A DNA stretch of 64,000 nucleotides from Billgrantia desiderata (GCA_011742915.1 JAAQTN010000026.1:1-64000); one strand, 5' to 3'; shown: positions 41,050 to 51,071, numbered from the stretch's first letter. A program made the numbers and translations. Notes: a model not told the origin generated them from the sequence alone.

Positions 41050-41955
41050 TCAACGAAGCGTAACCGAGCCGCGCGCCAGGTAGCCGAAGAGCGCCTCGAG
41101 ACAAGGCGTGTCGAGGCCATGTCGCTGGGCGGCAGCGAGCAGAGGCCCGAGTATGGCATCGCGTTCGGTCGGCCGGCCTGCGAGCACGTCCTGCAGCATC
41201 GAGGCGCGATTGTTGGCGGTGCCCTCGATCACCTGCCACACCAGCGCGTGCCAGCCGGCCGGTGGTGGAGATACGCCCACTTTCGCCATGATCGCGGCCA
41301 CCTCGTCGACGACACGTTCCACCATGGGGCGAAACGGCCGGTCGCGCAGCTGACCGTTGCGGATGCGGTAGCGTGCCACCAGGGGATTGATTGCGGCGTT
41401 TATCGCCAGCTTGTGCCATAGCCGCGTCTCGATGTCCGCCACCGCCTCGGCGGTCAGGCCCGCGCGATTCAGCGTAGCGGCGAGCTCTCTGCAGCGTTCG
41501 ACATGGTGGCCGCTCAGGTCGCCGAGGTAGGTGATGCCGCGGCCGGCATGGGTCACGCCCTCGTCGCCGGTCAGCCAGGCGCCCTCGGTGGTGGAGGCGC
41601 ACAGTACGGGGCCCGGGTGGCGGCGCTGAAGTTCCGGCTGGACCTGATAGCCGTTCTGCCACAGCACCAGGATAGGGTCGCCGGCGAGCCGGGCCATGGC
41701 GCTCTCGTAGGCCGCGTGGGCGTCGTAGGCCTTGGTGGTCAAATGCAGATACGCCGGTGCCAGCGGCGGCAGCTCCGCCAGGGTGGTCATGTCCAGAGGC
41801 ACGGTGCGCCTGATGCCTTCCGGCGTGACGAGGGTCTGTGCCGCAGGCAAGGTCCGCCGTCCGGCTACCGCGACCGGCGCTACCCCTGCCAGGTGCAGGG
41901 CCACGAGCCGGCCCAGGGCGCCGGGACCGACGATCAGATGCATTGCGTCATTCAT
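41050..41955 (-). CDS. panE: 2-dehydropantoate 2-reductase (PanE/ApbA family)
   Basis: A 301-residue NADPH-dependent reductase. The nucleotide-binding loop is LIVGPGALGRLVALHL. The catalytic lysine is in ETRLWHKLAINAAINPL, and the conserved substrate loop NRASMLQDVLAGRPTE is near the C-terminus. It reduces ketopantoate to pantoate in pantothenate and coenzyme A synthesis. Length and motifs match PanE (303 residues). Other PanE-fold reductases are possible, but the K, N and NRASM features fit ketopantoate reductase. Confidence 0.85.
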   Translation of the reverse strand: MNDAMHLIVGPGALGRLVALHLAGVAPVAVAGRRTLPAAQTLVTPEGIRRTVPLDMTTLAELPPLAPAYLHLTTKAYDAHAAYESAMARLAGDPILVLWQNGYQVQPELQRRHPGPVLCASTTEGAWLTGDEGVTHAGRGITYLGDLSGHHVERCRELAATLNRAGLTAEAVADIETRLWHKLAINAAINPLVARYRIRNGQLRDRPFRPMVERVVDEVAAIMAKVGVSPPPAGWHALVWQVIEGTANNRASMLQDVLAGRPTERDAILGPLLAAAQRHGLDTPCLEALFGYLARGSVTLR

Positions 41956-42116
41956 GAGAGGTCTTGGTTACCTAGACATACAGCATGAGGCCGCTTGGCG
42001 ACTCTACACTCATGGTTATGTCGGTTCAGGAGTCAGCTGGAACAGTAACAGGGTTTCGCGGTGCTGGCATGTACGGGAACCGCAGCAAGGACGAGGCAGC
42101 AAGCCAGGGAGGTTGC

Positions 42117-43169
42117 ATGCAGCTGAAGAGATTGCACGAACAGGTCATCGTGCTTACCGGAGCGACCACGGGTATCGGTCTGGTCACGGCGCGACTGGCC
42201 GCTCGACGTGGGGCACGGCTGTCGCTGGCCGCGCGCAGCGAAGAGGCGCTGGACGAGCTGGTGGCCGAACTGCGCCAGCAGGGATGCGACGCCATCCACA
42301 CGGTCACCGATGTCGGCAGCGAGGCGGACGTACGCCGGCTGGCCGAGGCTACCGTGGCGCACTTCGGTGGCTTCGACACCTGGGTCAACAACGCCGCTGC
42401 GGCGATTTACGGCAATCTGGAGGATGTCCCGCTGGAGGATCAGCGACGTCTGTTCGATACCAACTTCTGGGGCATGGTTCACGGTTCGCTGGTGGCCTGC
42501 GAGCACTTGCGCCAGCGTGGCGGCAAGTTGATCAACGTCGGCAGCGTACTCTCGGAGCGTGCCATCCCCGTGCAGGGTATCTACAGCGCCTCGAAGGCGG
42601 CGGTACTCGGCTATACCGATGCTTTGCGCATGGAGCTGGAACAGGCGGGGGCGCCGGTGTCGGTCACCCTGATCAAGCCGGCCGCCATCGACACGCCTTA
42701 CCAGGACCATGCTGCCAATTACACCTACCGGGGACCCAAGAACCCGCCGCCGGTCTATGCGCCGGAGACCGTGGCGCGGGCGATCTTTCATGCCGTGGAG
42801 CACCAGGAGAGGGAAATCGTCGTGGGGGGCGGCGGCAAGGCGGTAACGACCCTGGGAAATGCGGCGCCGCGCTTGGCGGACAAGGTCATGAGCCACCTCA
42901 TGCCGTGGATGCAGCACAGTCGGGAGCGCCTCTCCCACACCACCCGGGGAGCGCTCTACGAGCCACGCAACGTTCTCGAAGAGCGGGGCGGCTATGGCTT
43001 CACTCTGGAGCACAGCCTCTATGCCATGCTGATGCGTCACCGCACCGCGACGACGGCGCTGCTGCTCGGGGCGGGCCTCTCTTACTATCTGGTGCGGCGG
43101 TTGTCTCCCGTACCGCGTTTTCGGCGACCGCGCCCAGCGCTGGTGCCGCGTTCGTGGCCGCTCGATTGA
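42117..43169 (+). CDS. Short-chain dehydrogenase/reductase with C-terminal membrane tail
   Basis: A 350-residue protein. Residues 1-240 are a classical SDR: nucleotide loop TGATTGIGL, NNAA motif (VNNAAAAIYG), serine in NVGSVLSE and the Tyr-x3-Lys pair YSASKAA. The extra 100 residues end with a hydrophobic helix (TTALLLGAGLSYYLVRRL), which may anchor it in the membrane. Proteins of this form are often annotated as membrane-associated SDRs of unknown substrate. The start follows AGGGAGG. It is divergent from panE and convergent with topB, 7 bases apart. Confidence 0.82.
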   Translation: MQLKRLHEQVIVLTGATTGIGLVTARLAARRGARLSLAARSEEALDELVAELRQQGCDAIHTVTDVGSEADVRRLAEATVAHFGGFDTWVNNAAAAIYGNLEDVPLEDQRRLFDTNFWGMVHGSLVACEHLRQRGGKLINVGSVLSERAIPVQGIYSASKAAVLGYTDALRMELEQAGAPVSVTLIKPAAIDTPYQDHAANYTYRGPKNPPPVYAPETVARAIFHAVEHQEREIVVGGGGKAVTTLGNAAPRLADKVMSHLMPWMQHSRERLSHTTRGALYEPRNVLEERGGYGFTLEHSLYAMLMRHRTATTALLLGAGLSYYLVRRLSPVPRFRRPRPALVPRSWPLD

Positions 43170-43176
43170 ACGAGTG

Positions 43177-45102
43177 TCATGCGTTGCTACGGCTCCGGCC
43201 CGGTTCGCTTCGGCTGCGCCGCCGCTTGCCGGGCGATTTACGTCGGGCGGTGCGCGGGCTCGCCGCCGCCGCCTCGCCCTGGGCCGCGGCCATGGCCTGG
43301 CGCAGCCGCTGCGTGTCGGCTTTGCTCAGCAGGCCGCGCAGGTCGTCGACCAGCGCGCTGAGAAAGGGGGCCGGGTCATCGTCGCGTTCGGCGATCGCCG
43401 TCAGGCGCTGTTCCCACAAGGCCGTGCGCTCGGGACGGGTAGCGGTCTCGGGTAGCGAGGCGATCAGGCCGCTGCCCAGGCGGGTGGCGCGCAGCGCCTT
43501 GTTCTGGCGTACCAGATAGCCGCGTTCGATCAGGGTCTCGATGATGCCGGCACGGGTCGCTTCGGTGCCCAGCCCGTCGTGCTCGCGCAAGGTGCGCTTG
43601 ACCTCGGGGTCATCGACGTAGCGGGCGATGTTCATCATCGCCTTGATCAGACTGGCATCGGTGAAGGGCTCTGGCGGGCGAGTCTCACGATCTTCCACTG
43701 CGCTTGCCGTCACCCGACAGCCTTCCCCCTCGCTGAGGGGCGGCAGCGGCGGGGCTTCGTCGCGGGTGGTGAAGAGCGGCTTCCAGCCCGGCTGCAGCAG
43801 CTCCTGCCCGCTGGCGCGGAAGCGCTCGCCCAGAATGGTGAATTCCGCCTTCACCTCGCGAGCGATCAGCGGCGGGTAGAACTGGGCCAGCACGTTGCGG
43901 GCAATCAGCCGGAACACGTCGGCCTCGGCACGCTCCAGGCGTGCGAGCTCGGCCGGTTTGCCGGTAGGCGCCAGGGCGTGGTGGGCGCCGACCTTCCTGT
44001 CGTCCCAGGCCTTGGAGCGCAGCGTGAAATCGGCACCGGCGAGCCAGCCGCGCAGCGTCTCGTCCTGGGCGCAGGCGCCGGTCAGGGTGGCGCGCGCCTG
44101 GGCCAGGTGCTCTTCGGGCAGGTAGCGACAGTCCGAACGCGGATAGGTGATCAGCTTGTGGCGCTCGTAGAGCCGCTGGCAGATATCCAGTACCGCCTGG
44201 GCGGAGAGCCCGAAACGCCGTGCGGCGTCCACCTGCAGTGCCGAGAGCGAGTAGGGCAGCGGGGCGGCCTGGCGTTTCTGGCGACTCTCGAGCGACGTCA
44301 GGCGCCCCTCGGCGCCTGGCAGACGTGCTGCCAGCGCTTCGGCCGGAGCGCGCTCCAGCAGGCGGCCCTGCTCGTCGAGACGCTGCTGCTCGCCGGGCTG
44401 CCACCAGGCGCGCAGGCTGCCGTTGGCGACCGTGAGATCGGCCCACAGCACGTAAAAGGGGTAGGGTTTGAAGTCGCGGATCTCGGCATCACGGCGTACC
44501 ACCAGGCCAAGCACCGGCGTCTGCACGCGGCCCACCGAGAGCACGCCGTCGTGGCCGGCCTGGCGGCCGGTCAGGGTCCAGGCGCGGGTCAGGTTGATGC
44601 CGTACAGCCAGTCGGCCCGGGAGCGCGATTCGGCGGCGCGGTAGAGCGGCTGGTAACGGGCGTTGTCCTCCATGCGGGACAAGGCGCGCTGTACCGCAGG
44701 CCGATTGAGGTCATTGATCAGCAGGCGTGCCACCGGCCCCTTCCAGCCCAGGTATTCGATCACTTCCTGAACCAGCAGCTGGCCTTCGCGGTCCGGATCG
44801 CCGGCATGCACCACTTCGCGGGCCTGCTTGAGCAGCTTGCGAATGACGGCAAGCTGGCCTCTGGCCTTGGCGCGTGGCGCCAGCTGCCATCGGGTCGGCA
44901 GGATCGGCAGATGGTCCAGCCGCCACTGCTTGTAGGCGCTATCGTAGGCATCGGGCGGCGCCTGTTCCAGCAGATGACCCAGGCACCAGGTGACGACGGT
45001 ATCGTGACCGCGCAGGGCACCATCCTCGCGCTTGGTGCCGCCCGGCAGAGCGTCGGCGATGGCCCGTGCAAGGCTGGGTTTCTCGGCAATGATCAGACGC
45101 AT
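43177..45102 (-). CDS. topB: DNA topoisomerase III
   Basis: A 641-residue type IA topoisomerase. The TOPRIM domain has IIAEKPSLARAIADAL and HAGDPDREGQLL. The catalytic tyrosine is in ITYPRSDCRYLP. It decatenates DNA by single-strand passage. The C-terminal tail is basic (TARRKSPGKRRRSRSEPGRS) and probably binds DNA. E. coli TopB has 653 residues. Confidence 0.94.
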   Translation of the reverse strand: MRLIIAEKPSLARAIADALPGGTKREDGALRGHDTVVTWCLGHLLEQAPPDAYDSAYKQWRLDHLPILPTRWQLAPRAKARGQLAVIRKLLKQAREVVHAGDPDREGQLLVQEVIEYLGWKGPVARLLINDLNRPAVQRALSRMEDNARYQPLYRAAESRSRADWLYGINLTRAWTLTGRQAGHDGVLSVGRVQTPVLGLVVRRDAEIRDFKPYPFYVLWADLTVANGSLRAWWQPGEQQRLDEQGRLLERAPAEALAARLPGAEGRLTSLESRQKRQAAPLPYSLSALQVDAARRFGLSAQAVLDICQRLYERHKLITYPRSDCRYLPEEHLAQARATLTGACAQDETLRGWLAGADFTLRSKAWDDRKVGAHHALAPTGKPAELARLERAEADVFRLIARNVLAQFYPPLIAREVKAEFTILGERFRASGQELLQPGWKPLFTTRDEAPPLPPLSEGEGCRVTASAVEDRETRPPEPFTDASLIKAMMNIARYVDDPEVKRTLREHDGLGTEATRAGIIETLIERGYLVRQNKALRATRLGSGLIASLPETATRPERTALWEQRLTAIAERDDDPAPFLSALVDDLRGLLSKADTQRLRQAMAAAQGEAAAASPRTARRKSPGKRRRSRSEPGRSRSNA

Positions 45103-45238
45103 GGGGGGACTCGGCCTCGCAGAGTTCGTTAATGGATATTCTTACAGTATCCGGACGACAAGGCCAGATCCCGGTGGGCAAAAAGCTGTACAGTACCTGT
45201 ATCGTAGTGCGGCGGAAACAAGGCCAGGAGAGCATCAC

Positions 45239-46483
45239 ATGCGTGAACGAGGAAGGACGAGGCGGCTTTTCGGTCTCGGTGCGCGTACCGGCGGCGCTTT
45301 TCTGCGCAGTCGTCTGGGTGGCGAAGCCGACTGGCGCGCCCTGGGCGAGGCGCTGTTCGAAGGTCTCTCCGAGCTCAAGGGGCCGGCCATGAAGCTGGCC
45401 CAGATCGTGGCCCAGTGGGACGACCTGCTGCCACCGGATCTCGCCGAGGAGCTGGCCCGGCTGCAGCGCCAGGCCGAGCCGATGCCCTGGGAGGGCATTC
45501 GCCGTACCCTGGTGGAGCAGTACGGTGACCTGGAGCATCATTTCCGCGAAGTCGAGACACGGCCTTTTGCCAGTGCGTCGATGGGGCAGGTGCATCGCGC
45601 GGTTACCCATGCCGGCGAGACTTTGGTGCTCAAGGTGCAGTATCCGGGCCTGGCCGAGATTCTGGAAGGCGATCTGGCCCAGCTGCGACGCATCATGCGG
45701 CTGGGGCGTTGGCTGAAGGTGCCCCAGGTGCGTCTGGATGCGCTGTTCGAGGAGCTTGCCGCCAGCCTGCGCGGCGAGCTCGACTACCATGCCGAGGCCA
45801 ACGCGCTGGCACGCTATCGGCAGCGCTACGCCCATCTCGAGGGATTGCTCATCCCCGAGCCGCTGCCCGAGCTTTCCGGACCGCGGGTGCTGGCCATGCG
45901 CTACGTGGCCGGCACGCCGCTGCGCGAGCTGGAGCAGGCCGACGATGCGACCTGCCAACGCGTGGCCGCAACGCTTGCCGATTGGCTCACCGAAGAGCTA
46001 TTTACCCACGGCGAACTGCATGCCGACCCGCATGCCGGCAACTTTGCCGTGGCCGACGATGGCCGGCTGGTGATCTATGACCTGGGGGCGGTGATCCCGG
46101 TGCCCGAAGCGCATCTCCGCGCCATGATGCAGTTGCTCGATGCCACCCTGGCCGGCGACCCCATGGCGATGGACGATGCCCTGCGCCGGCTGGGCGGTCG
46201 CCAGGGCCAGGGAGCGCCGCTGGCGCTGTATCGTGAATCTGCCGAGGCCGTGGCGCCGCTGTTCGAGCCGGGCCCTCAGGATTTCTCGGATGTCAGGGTG
46301 CATCGCCGTCTGCGCGACCTCTCGCCCAAGGTGTGGGCGGCCATGGACCGCCTGCAGCCGCCTGCCGACGTGCTACTGCTCTCGCGCACCCTGAACGGGC
46401 ACTACTGGAATCTCGTGCGCCTGGGGGCCCGCCTGGACATGCATGCCCGCACCCGACCGCTGCTGGAATGGGCGCGCCGTTGA
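45239..46483 (+). CDS. ABC1/AarF/UbiB-family protein kinase-like protein
   Basis: A 414-residue protein of the ABC1 atypical kinase family. It shows the family sequence LKGPAMKLAQIVAQ, the alanine-rich loop ASASMGQVH, the lysine in LVLKVQYPG, the catalytic HGELHADPHAGNFAV and the metal-binding DLGAV. Members support ubiquinone synthesis or other lipid-soluble pathways in a poorly understood way. It has no long C-terminal membrane helices, unlike UbiB itself, and lies away from ubi genes. The start at 45239 follows GGAG. A divergent topB lies 136 bases upstream. Confidence 0.85.
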   Translation: MRERGRTRRLFGLGARTGGAFLRSRLGGEADWRALGEALFEGLSELKGPAMKLAQIVAQWDDLLPPDLAEELARLQRQAEPMPWEGIRRTLVEQYGDLEHHFREVETRPFASASMGQVHRAVTHAGETLVLKVQYPGLAEILEGDLAQLRRIMRLGRWLKVPQVRLDALFEELAASLRGELDYHAEANALARYRQRYAHLEGLLIPEPLPELSGPRVLAMRYVAGTPLRELEQADDATCQRVAATLADWLTEELFTHGELHADPHAGNFAVADDGRLVIYDLGAVIPVPEAHLRAMMQLLDATLAGDPMAMDDALRRLGGRQGQGAPLALYRESAEAVAPLFEPGPQDFSDVRVHRRLRDLSPKVWAAMDRLQPPADVLLLSRTLNGHYWNLVRLGARLDMHARTRPLLEWARR

Positions 46484-46590
46484 GGTCAGGGGGCGGAGCC
46501 CGAAACGGGTGTGAGCGCTCCTTGCGCACAACACCGAGTCACGCTTCCCTGTTACTATATGCGCCATTTTCGAACTGGCGGAGAGAGTGA

Positions 46591-48408
46591 ATGCTGGCAG
46601 TATGGGTGGAGCAACTGCTGGGTTTTGCCTCGGGTGCCTTGGCAGCCATCCGAGAGGAGGAGCGCTATCCGGCGTTCATGGCCTGGGCGCGCGAGGAGGG
46701 AGCCGAGCTGATGGGCGGCGATCTGGCCATGGCCCAGGCGCTGGCGCCCATTCTGTGGAGCCAGACCCCGCTGGAGCGCGCCGGTTTCACCTGTGAGCCG
46801 CTGGCACGTCCGGGGCGCAACGAACCCTGCTGGTGCGACTCCGGGCGCAAGACCAAGCACTGCTGCGGAGCCGTCGCGATGCCGGCCGAAGTGCCGGATC
46901 ACCTGATGTGGATGCTCTCGCTGCGCGACTGGAAGGGACCCACCCTCAAGGCGGCCCTGGAGAGCGGCCACGCGCCCGCTCAGGCCCTGCTCGAAGCGGG
47001 GCTGATCGCCGCCGAGACCGGCCAGCGCGGGCGCGCCCAGCAGATCCTCGAATCGCTGTTCCAGCGCGCCGACTGGTCGCGCCTTCCCGCTCAGGCCGAG
47101 CCGGCCTTCGAGCTGCTGATCGATCTCTATCAGGAGCGCGGCTTCACGCGCAAGCGGGCCGAGCTGCTCGATGAAGTGCTCGACCGCGGCCCGCTGTTCC
47201 TGCGCGGGGTGGCGCTGGAGCGCCTGTGTCTCATGCACCTCGACAGCGACGATCTGGACAGCGCCCGGGCCGCCTTCGTGCGCGCCCAGCAGGCGCTGCC
47301 CGACTCACCGACCCTGGCCTACATCGAAGCCATGCTGCTGCTGCACGAAGGGCACGAGCAGGAAGCCGCCGAGCGAGCCCGCTTCTGGTTCCGGCGTCTG
47401 GCCCGCAAGGGCGACCTGGAGCCCGAGCAGCTGCAGTTCCTGGCCGACCTGGCGGAGAATCCGGGCGCCACGCTGGCCGATCAGCTGCTCAACGCCGAAG
47501 AGGACCTGGCAGAGCCGCTGGCTTCGTTGCAGGCCCTGTTGGCGGAGCTGCCACCGGCCCCAGGGCTGAACATTGGCGAGACCGAGAACGGCGAGCTGGA
47601 ATATCGCAGCAGCGCCCGTGAAGACACCCTGTTCGCGGCCTGGCAGAAGCACTTCCAGGTCGACGTGGACGACGACAGCGCGCTGGGGCTCAAGGGCGAC
47701 CCCTGGCTGCAGGCCGGCGACTGGCTGCGTGAACTCTGCGCGCATCCGGAGTGGCTCGATTCGCCGCGGGTGGTGCAGGCGCTCACCCTGGCCCTGACCA
47801 GTCGTTTCGGCAGCCTGCCGTGGATGTCGCCCAGCCTGTTCGAACCGCTTTCCGACCGTCTCGAGCGCTGGCTGGAGCGAATTCGCGGCGAGGGCGAGGG
47901 GCCGTTTCTGTGGGACAGCGCCGACAACGCCGTGCTGCTGCGCACCGGGCTGGCGCTGGTGGTCGGCATGGAGCGGGGGGCACGCGAGCGCTCCCGGCGC
48001 CTGGCCGAGCGGCTATTGACGCTCGACGATCAGGACAGCCTGGGGTTGCAGGAACTGGTGCTGGATCAGTTGCTGCGGGAAGGTCGCGACCGTGAGGCGC
48101 TGAGCGTGACCGAGACCCAGCGCGACGACACGCCGGTGCTGGGCATTCTCCTGGGTAGGGCACTGGCTCTGTTTCGATTGCAGCGCATCGACGAGGCCAA
48201 CGAGGCGCTGCGCGACGTGCATCGCCACAATCCCCACGCGCTGCCGATGCTCTGCGCCGAGCAGACCCGTCCGGTTCAGTTGGGTCCGGACAACGTCGCC
48301 GAGCCCGGCACCCGCGCCGAAGCGTGGCAGTACCGCACCCTGATGCGCGACCAGTGGCGTGCCACGGCGGGGGCGCTGGCCTGGCTGCAGAGCCAGATCG
48401 ACGATTGA
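46591..48408 (+). CDS. SEC-C zinc-motif protein with TPR-like helices
   Basis: A 605-residue protein. Near the N-terminus is a SEC-C metal-binding motif, GRNEPCWCDSGRKTKHCCG (Cys80, Cys82, Cys91, Cys92), the form found at the end of SecA and in some other proteins. The remainder is helical and TPR-like (about 110-600), rich in Glu, Leu and Ala, with repeats such as ERLCLMHLDSDDLDSARAAF. It has no signal peptide. I do not recognise a named family; a scaffold or chaperone-like role is possible. It is convergent with the AmpG-like gene, 7 bases apart. Confidence 0.7.
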   Translation: MLAVWVEQLLGFASGALAAIREEERYPAFMAWAREEGAELMGGDLAMAQALAPILWSQTPLERAGFTCEPLARPGRNEPCWCDSGRKTKHCCGAVAMPAEVPDHLMWMLSLRDWKGPTLKAALESGHAPAQALLEAGLIAAETGQRGRAQQILESLFQRADWSRLPAQAEPAFELLIDLYQERGFTRKRAELLDEVLDRGPLFLRGVALERLCLMHLDSDDLDSARAAFVRAQQALPDSPTLAYIEAMLLLHEGHEQEAAERARFWFRRLARKGDLEPEQLQFLADLAENPGATLADQLLNAEEDLAEPLASLQALLAELPPAPGLNIGETENGELEYRSSAREDTLFAAWQKHFQVDVDDDSALGLKGDPWLQAGDWLRELCAHPEWLDSPRVVQALTLALTSRFGSLPWMSPSLFEPLSDRLERWLERIRGEGEGPFLWDSADNAVLLRTGLALVVGMERGARERSRRLAERLLTLDDQDSLGLQELVLDQLLREGRDREALSVTETQRDDTPVLGILLGRALALFRLQRIDEANEALRDVHRHNPHALPMLCAEQTRPVQLGPDNVAEPGTRAEAWQYRTLMRDQWRATAGALAWLQSQIDD

Positions 48409-48415
48409 AATTCTG

Positions 48416-49783
48416 TCAGGCGGCCCGCGGCGTCGGTGGTGGTACCAGGTCCTTGTCGCGGCTGATCCAGATCGCCAAGGCAATGGCGGGCAATCCCAGC
48501 GCGGTGGCGATGACGAAAAAGGTGGCGTAGCCCTCTGCCGCCACCACCAGCCCGCCGAAGCCGCTCAGGAACTTGCCCGGCAGCGTCATCAGCGAAGAGA
48601 ACAGCGCATACTGGGTCGCGGTGTAGGCCCGTGAGGTCAAGCTCGACAGGAAGGCGATGAACACCGCGCTTGCCAGGCCATTGGCCAGGTTGTCGCCGAC
48701 GATGGCCATCACCAGCATCGGCAGGCTCTGGCCGGCCAGTGCCAGGGCGGCGAAGAGCAGATTGGTCAGAGTGGCCGCCGCCGCGCCCAGCACCAGAATC
48801 GGCCCGATGCCGTAGCGCGCCACCAGCAGCCCGCCGAGAATGCCGCCGCTGATGCTCATGGCAATGCCGAACACGTTGGTGACGTTGGCGATGGTCGCCA
48901 GCGAGAAGCCCAGATCGATGTAGAGCGGATTCGCCATCGACGCCATGGCCAGGTCGCTGATGCGAAACACGGCCACGAACACCAGCAGCCACAGCGCCTT
49001 GAGGCGATGGCGGGAAATGAAATCGGTGAAGGGGCATATCACCGCGCCGATCAGCCACGCCCCCAGGCGGCGCAGCGCTCGCGGCTTGCCGCGGCTGGCC
49101 CGGATGAAGGCTCGCACCTTGGGTTCGTGAATCAACTGAGTAGTGAGCGACAGTCGCTTGGGCTCCGGGCGCAGCAGCACCGTGATCACCCCCACGCCGA
49201 CCAGCAGGGCCATGGTCAGGTAGGCCGCCTGCCAGGAGATCCAGGAGGCCACGTAGAGGGCGCCGGCACCGGCCGCCAGCAGGCCGCCGCGATAGCCGAT
49301 GATGTAGGTGGAGGCCATGGCCGCCTGGATGTCGTCCGGCGCCGACTCGATGCGAAAGGCGTCGATGGCGATGTCCTGGGTTGCCGAGCCGAAGGCGACC
49401 AGCAGGGCGAAGGCAGCCACCAGGGCCAGGTTCTGCTGTGGATCGAGGCTCGACAGGCCGATGAGCCCGCCGGCGATCATGGCCTGGGCCAGCAGCATCC
49501 AGCCGCGGCGCTGGCCGAAGGTGCGGGTCAGCACCGGCAGGGCCAGGCGGTCGACGATGGGAGCCCAGAAGAACTTGATCGAGTAGAGCATGCCGATCCA
49601 GGAGAAGAAGCCGATGGCGGCCACCTGGATGCCATCGCTGCGCAGCCATGCGGAAAGGGTGGAAAAGACCAGCAGGAACGGCAGCCCGGCCGAGAAACCC
49701 AAAAACAGCATGGTGATCACGGGTGCGCGAAGGTAGATGGCCAGGGCGGCTCCCCAACTGCGCTGAGCGGTAGGGATTGTCAT
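48416..49783 (-). CDS. ampG: AmpG-like MFS muropeptide permease
   Basis: A 455-residue membrane protein with 12 or more hydrophobic helices. It has AmpG features: FLGFSAGLPFLLVFSTLSAWL near the start, GSATQDIAIDAFRIE, and the F-S-S-L-M-T-LPGKFLSGFGG region. AmpG imports 1,6-anhydro-muropeptides from the periplasm for cell-wall recycling and indirectly controls AmpC in some species. The start is ATG 49783. An AmiD amidase and a transglycosylase in the same window fit the recycling theme. Confidence 0.85.
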   Translation of the reverse strand: MTIPTAQRSWGAALAIYLRAPVITMLFLGFSAGLPFLLVFSTLSAWLRSDGIQVAAIGFFSWIGMLYSIKFFWAPIVDRLALPVLTRTFGQRRGWMLLAQAMIAGGLIGLSSLDPQQNLALVAAFALLVAFGSATQDIAIDAFRIESAPDDIQAAMASTYIIGYRGGLLAAGAGALYVASWISWQAAYLTMALLVGVGVITVLLRPEPKRLSLTTQLIHEPKVRAFIRASRGKPRALRRLGAWLIGAVICPFTDFISRHRLKALWLLVFVAVFRISDLAMASMANPLYIDLGFSLATIANVTNVFGIAMSISGGILGGLLVARYGIGPILVLGAAAATLTNLLFAALALAGQSLPMLVMAIVGDNLANGLASAVFIAFLSSLTSRAYTATQYALFSSLMTLPGKFLSGFGGLVVAAEGYATFFVIATALGLPAIALAIWISRDKDLVPPPTPRAA

Positions 49784-49962
49784 GCGTGGCGAAACTCCTC
49801 GATGTGACGATGGCCAGGGGGCGGCCCGGGGCCGATAACGATGATAGAATGACCAGCCGTTCGGCGGAGGTGGACGGTCCAGGAGGACCCATCGTCCGGC
49901 CGCTCGATTGTTGCAGAGCACCGGCATCGATGCCAGCAGGTAATTCCGATCAGGAGGCCTTC

Positions 49963-50505
49963 ATGAGCCATAGCGAACGTCAGCCGATCGATGACACGGA
50001 CGATAACCTGCCTCGGTGGTATGTCGTTCAGTGCAAGGGTGGAGAATCTTTCCGTGCCGCCCAGCATCTGGCAAATCAGGGCTATGAGCTGTTCCATCCC
50101 ATTCTGCAAGTGCAGAAGAAGCGCAGCGGCAAGCTGGTCTGGCTGGACGAGCCGCTGTTCCCGCACTATCTGTTCATTCGCCTCGATCGCATTGCCAGCA
50201 ACTGGCGGCCGATTCGCTCGACCCGCGGTGTGCTGCGTGTCGTCAATTTCGGCAACCATCCGTTGCCGGTCGACGACGAGCTCATCGCGATGTTGCGAGA
50301 ACAGGGCTCGCAGGGACTGGAGAGCGCCGTCAACGTCTATTTCCGCGCCGGCGAGAAGGTGGAGATCACCGAAGGGCCGTTCAAGGACCTGCAGGCGGTC
50401 TTTGCCAGCCACAAGGGGGATGAGCGAGCCATCGTGCTGCTCAATCTGCTCAACCGGCAGCAGCAGCTGGAGATGCCCGTGGCCAGCTTGCGCCCCGGCA
50501 GCTGA
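49963..50505 (+). CDS. rfaH: Transcription antitermination protein RfaH
   Basis: A 180-residue NusG paralogue. The N-terminal domain has WYVVQCKGGESFRAAQHLANQG and DEPLFPHYLFIRL, which match RfaH more than NusG. The C-terminal KOW region has VEITEGPFKDLQAVFA and ends with LLNLLNRQQQLEMPV. RfaH joins RNA polymerase at ops sites and helps transcription of long surface-polysaccharide and virulence operons. The start follows CAGGAGG. Its ops-bearing targets are not in this window. Confidence 0.92.
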   Translation: MSHSERQPIDDTDDNLPRWYVVQCKGGESFRAAQHLANQGYELFHPILQVQKKRSGKLVWLDEPLFPHYLFIRLDRIASNWRPIRSTRGVLRVVNFGNHPLPVDDELIAMLREQGSQGLESAVNVYFRAGEKVEITEGPFKDLQAVFASHKGDERAIVLLNLLNRQQQLEMPVASLRPGS

Positions 50506-50564
50506 GCCTGCGACGACCTTTACCCCCACACTACCCAAACGTTCACAGAGCCCAGGAGATCGCC

Positions 50565-51071
50565 ATGAACATCGCCCCGCAGCGGGTCGTGACCCTTCAT
50601 TACGTGCTGAGCGATGCGCAGGGCCAGGTTCTCGATGATTCGCGGGCACGCGGCAAGCCGCTCGAGTATCTGCACGGCCACGACAACATCATGGCCGGCC
50701 TCGAGCGCGCACTGGCGGGCCACCAACCCGGCGACAGACTTGACGTGACGTTGCCGCCGCAGGACGCCTACGGTGAGCGCAACGAGCAACTGGTGCAGTC
50801 GTTCGGTCGCAGCGCCTTTCCCCAGCAGGAGCTGACGCCGGGCATGCGCTTCCAGACGCCGGGCGACGACGGCCCGCAGGTCGTCACCGTGCTCGAAGTC
50901 AGCGACGACGAGGTGCTGGTCGACACCAACCACCCGCTGGCCGGCCAAACCCTGAGCTATGCCCTGGAAGTGCTGAGCGTGCGCGAGGCGAATCGTGCCG
51001 AACTGGCCAAGGGGCACCCGCTTCCCGACGATGTGACGCCTTCCCAGGTCGAAGATCGCAAGCACCCCTAG
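50565..51071 (+). CDS. slyD: FKBP-type peptidyl-prolyl isomerase, SlyD type
   Basis: A 168-residue FKBP with the SlyD layout: PPIase halves (VTLHYVLSDAQGQVLDDS) flanking an inserted chaperone flap domain (about 75-130, DAYGERNEQLVQSF and DTNHPLAGQTLSYALEV). NHPLAG is diagnostic for the SlyD/SlpA group. It folds proline-limited proteins and, in SlyD, binds nickel through a histidine-rich tail. The tail here has few histidines, so nickel handling is less likely. It starts 59 bases after rfaH. Confidence 0.88.
   Translation: MNIAPQRVVTLHYVLSDAQGQVLDDSRARGKPLEYLHGHDNIMAGLERALAGHQPGDRLDVTLPPQDAYGERNEQLVQSFGRSAFPQQELTPGMRFQTPGDDGPQVVTVLEVSDDEVLVDTNHPLAGQTLSYALEVLSVREANRAELAKGHPLPDDVTPSQVEDRKHP

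Noticed and set aside
45181..45205. Apparent SOS-type repeat CTGTACAG...CTGTAT before the ABC1 kinase
   Set aside because: Half-sites have the wrong order and spacing for LexA.
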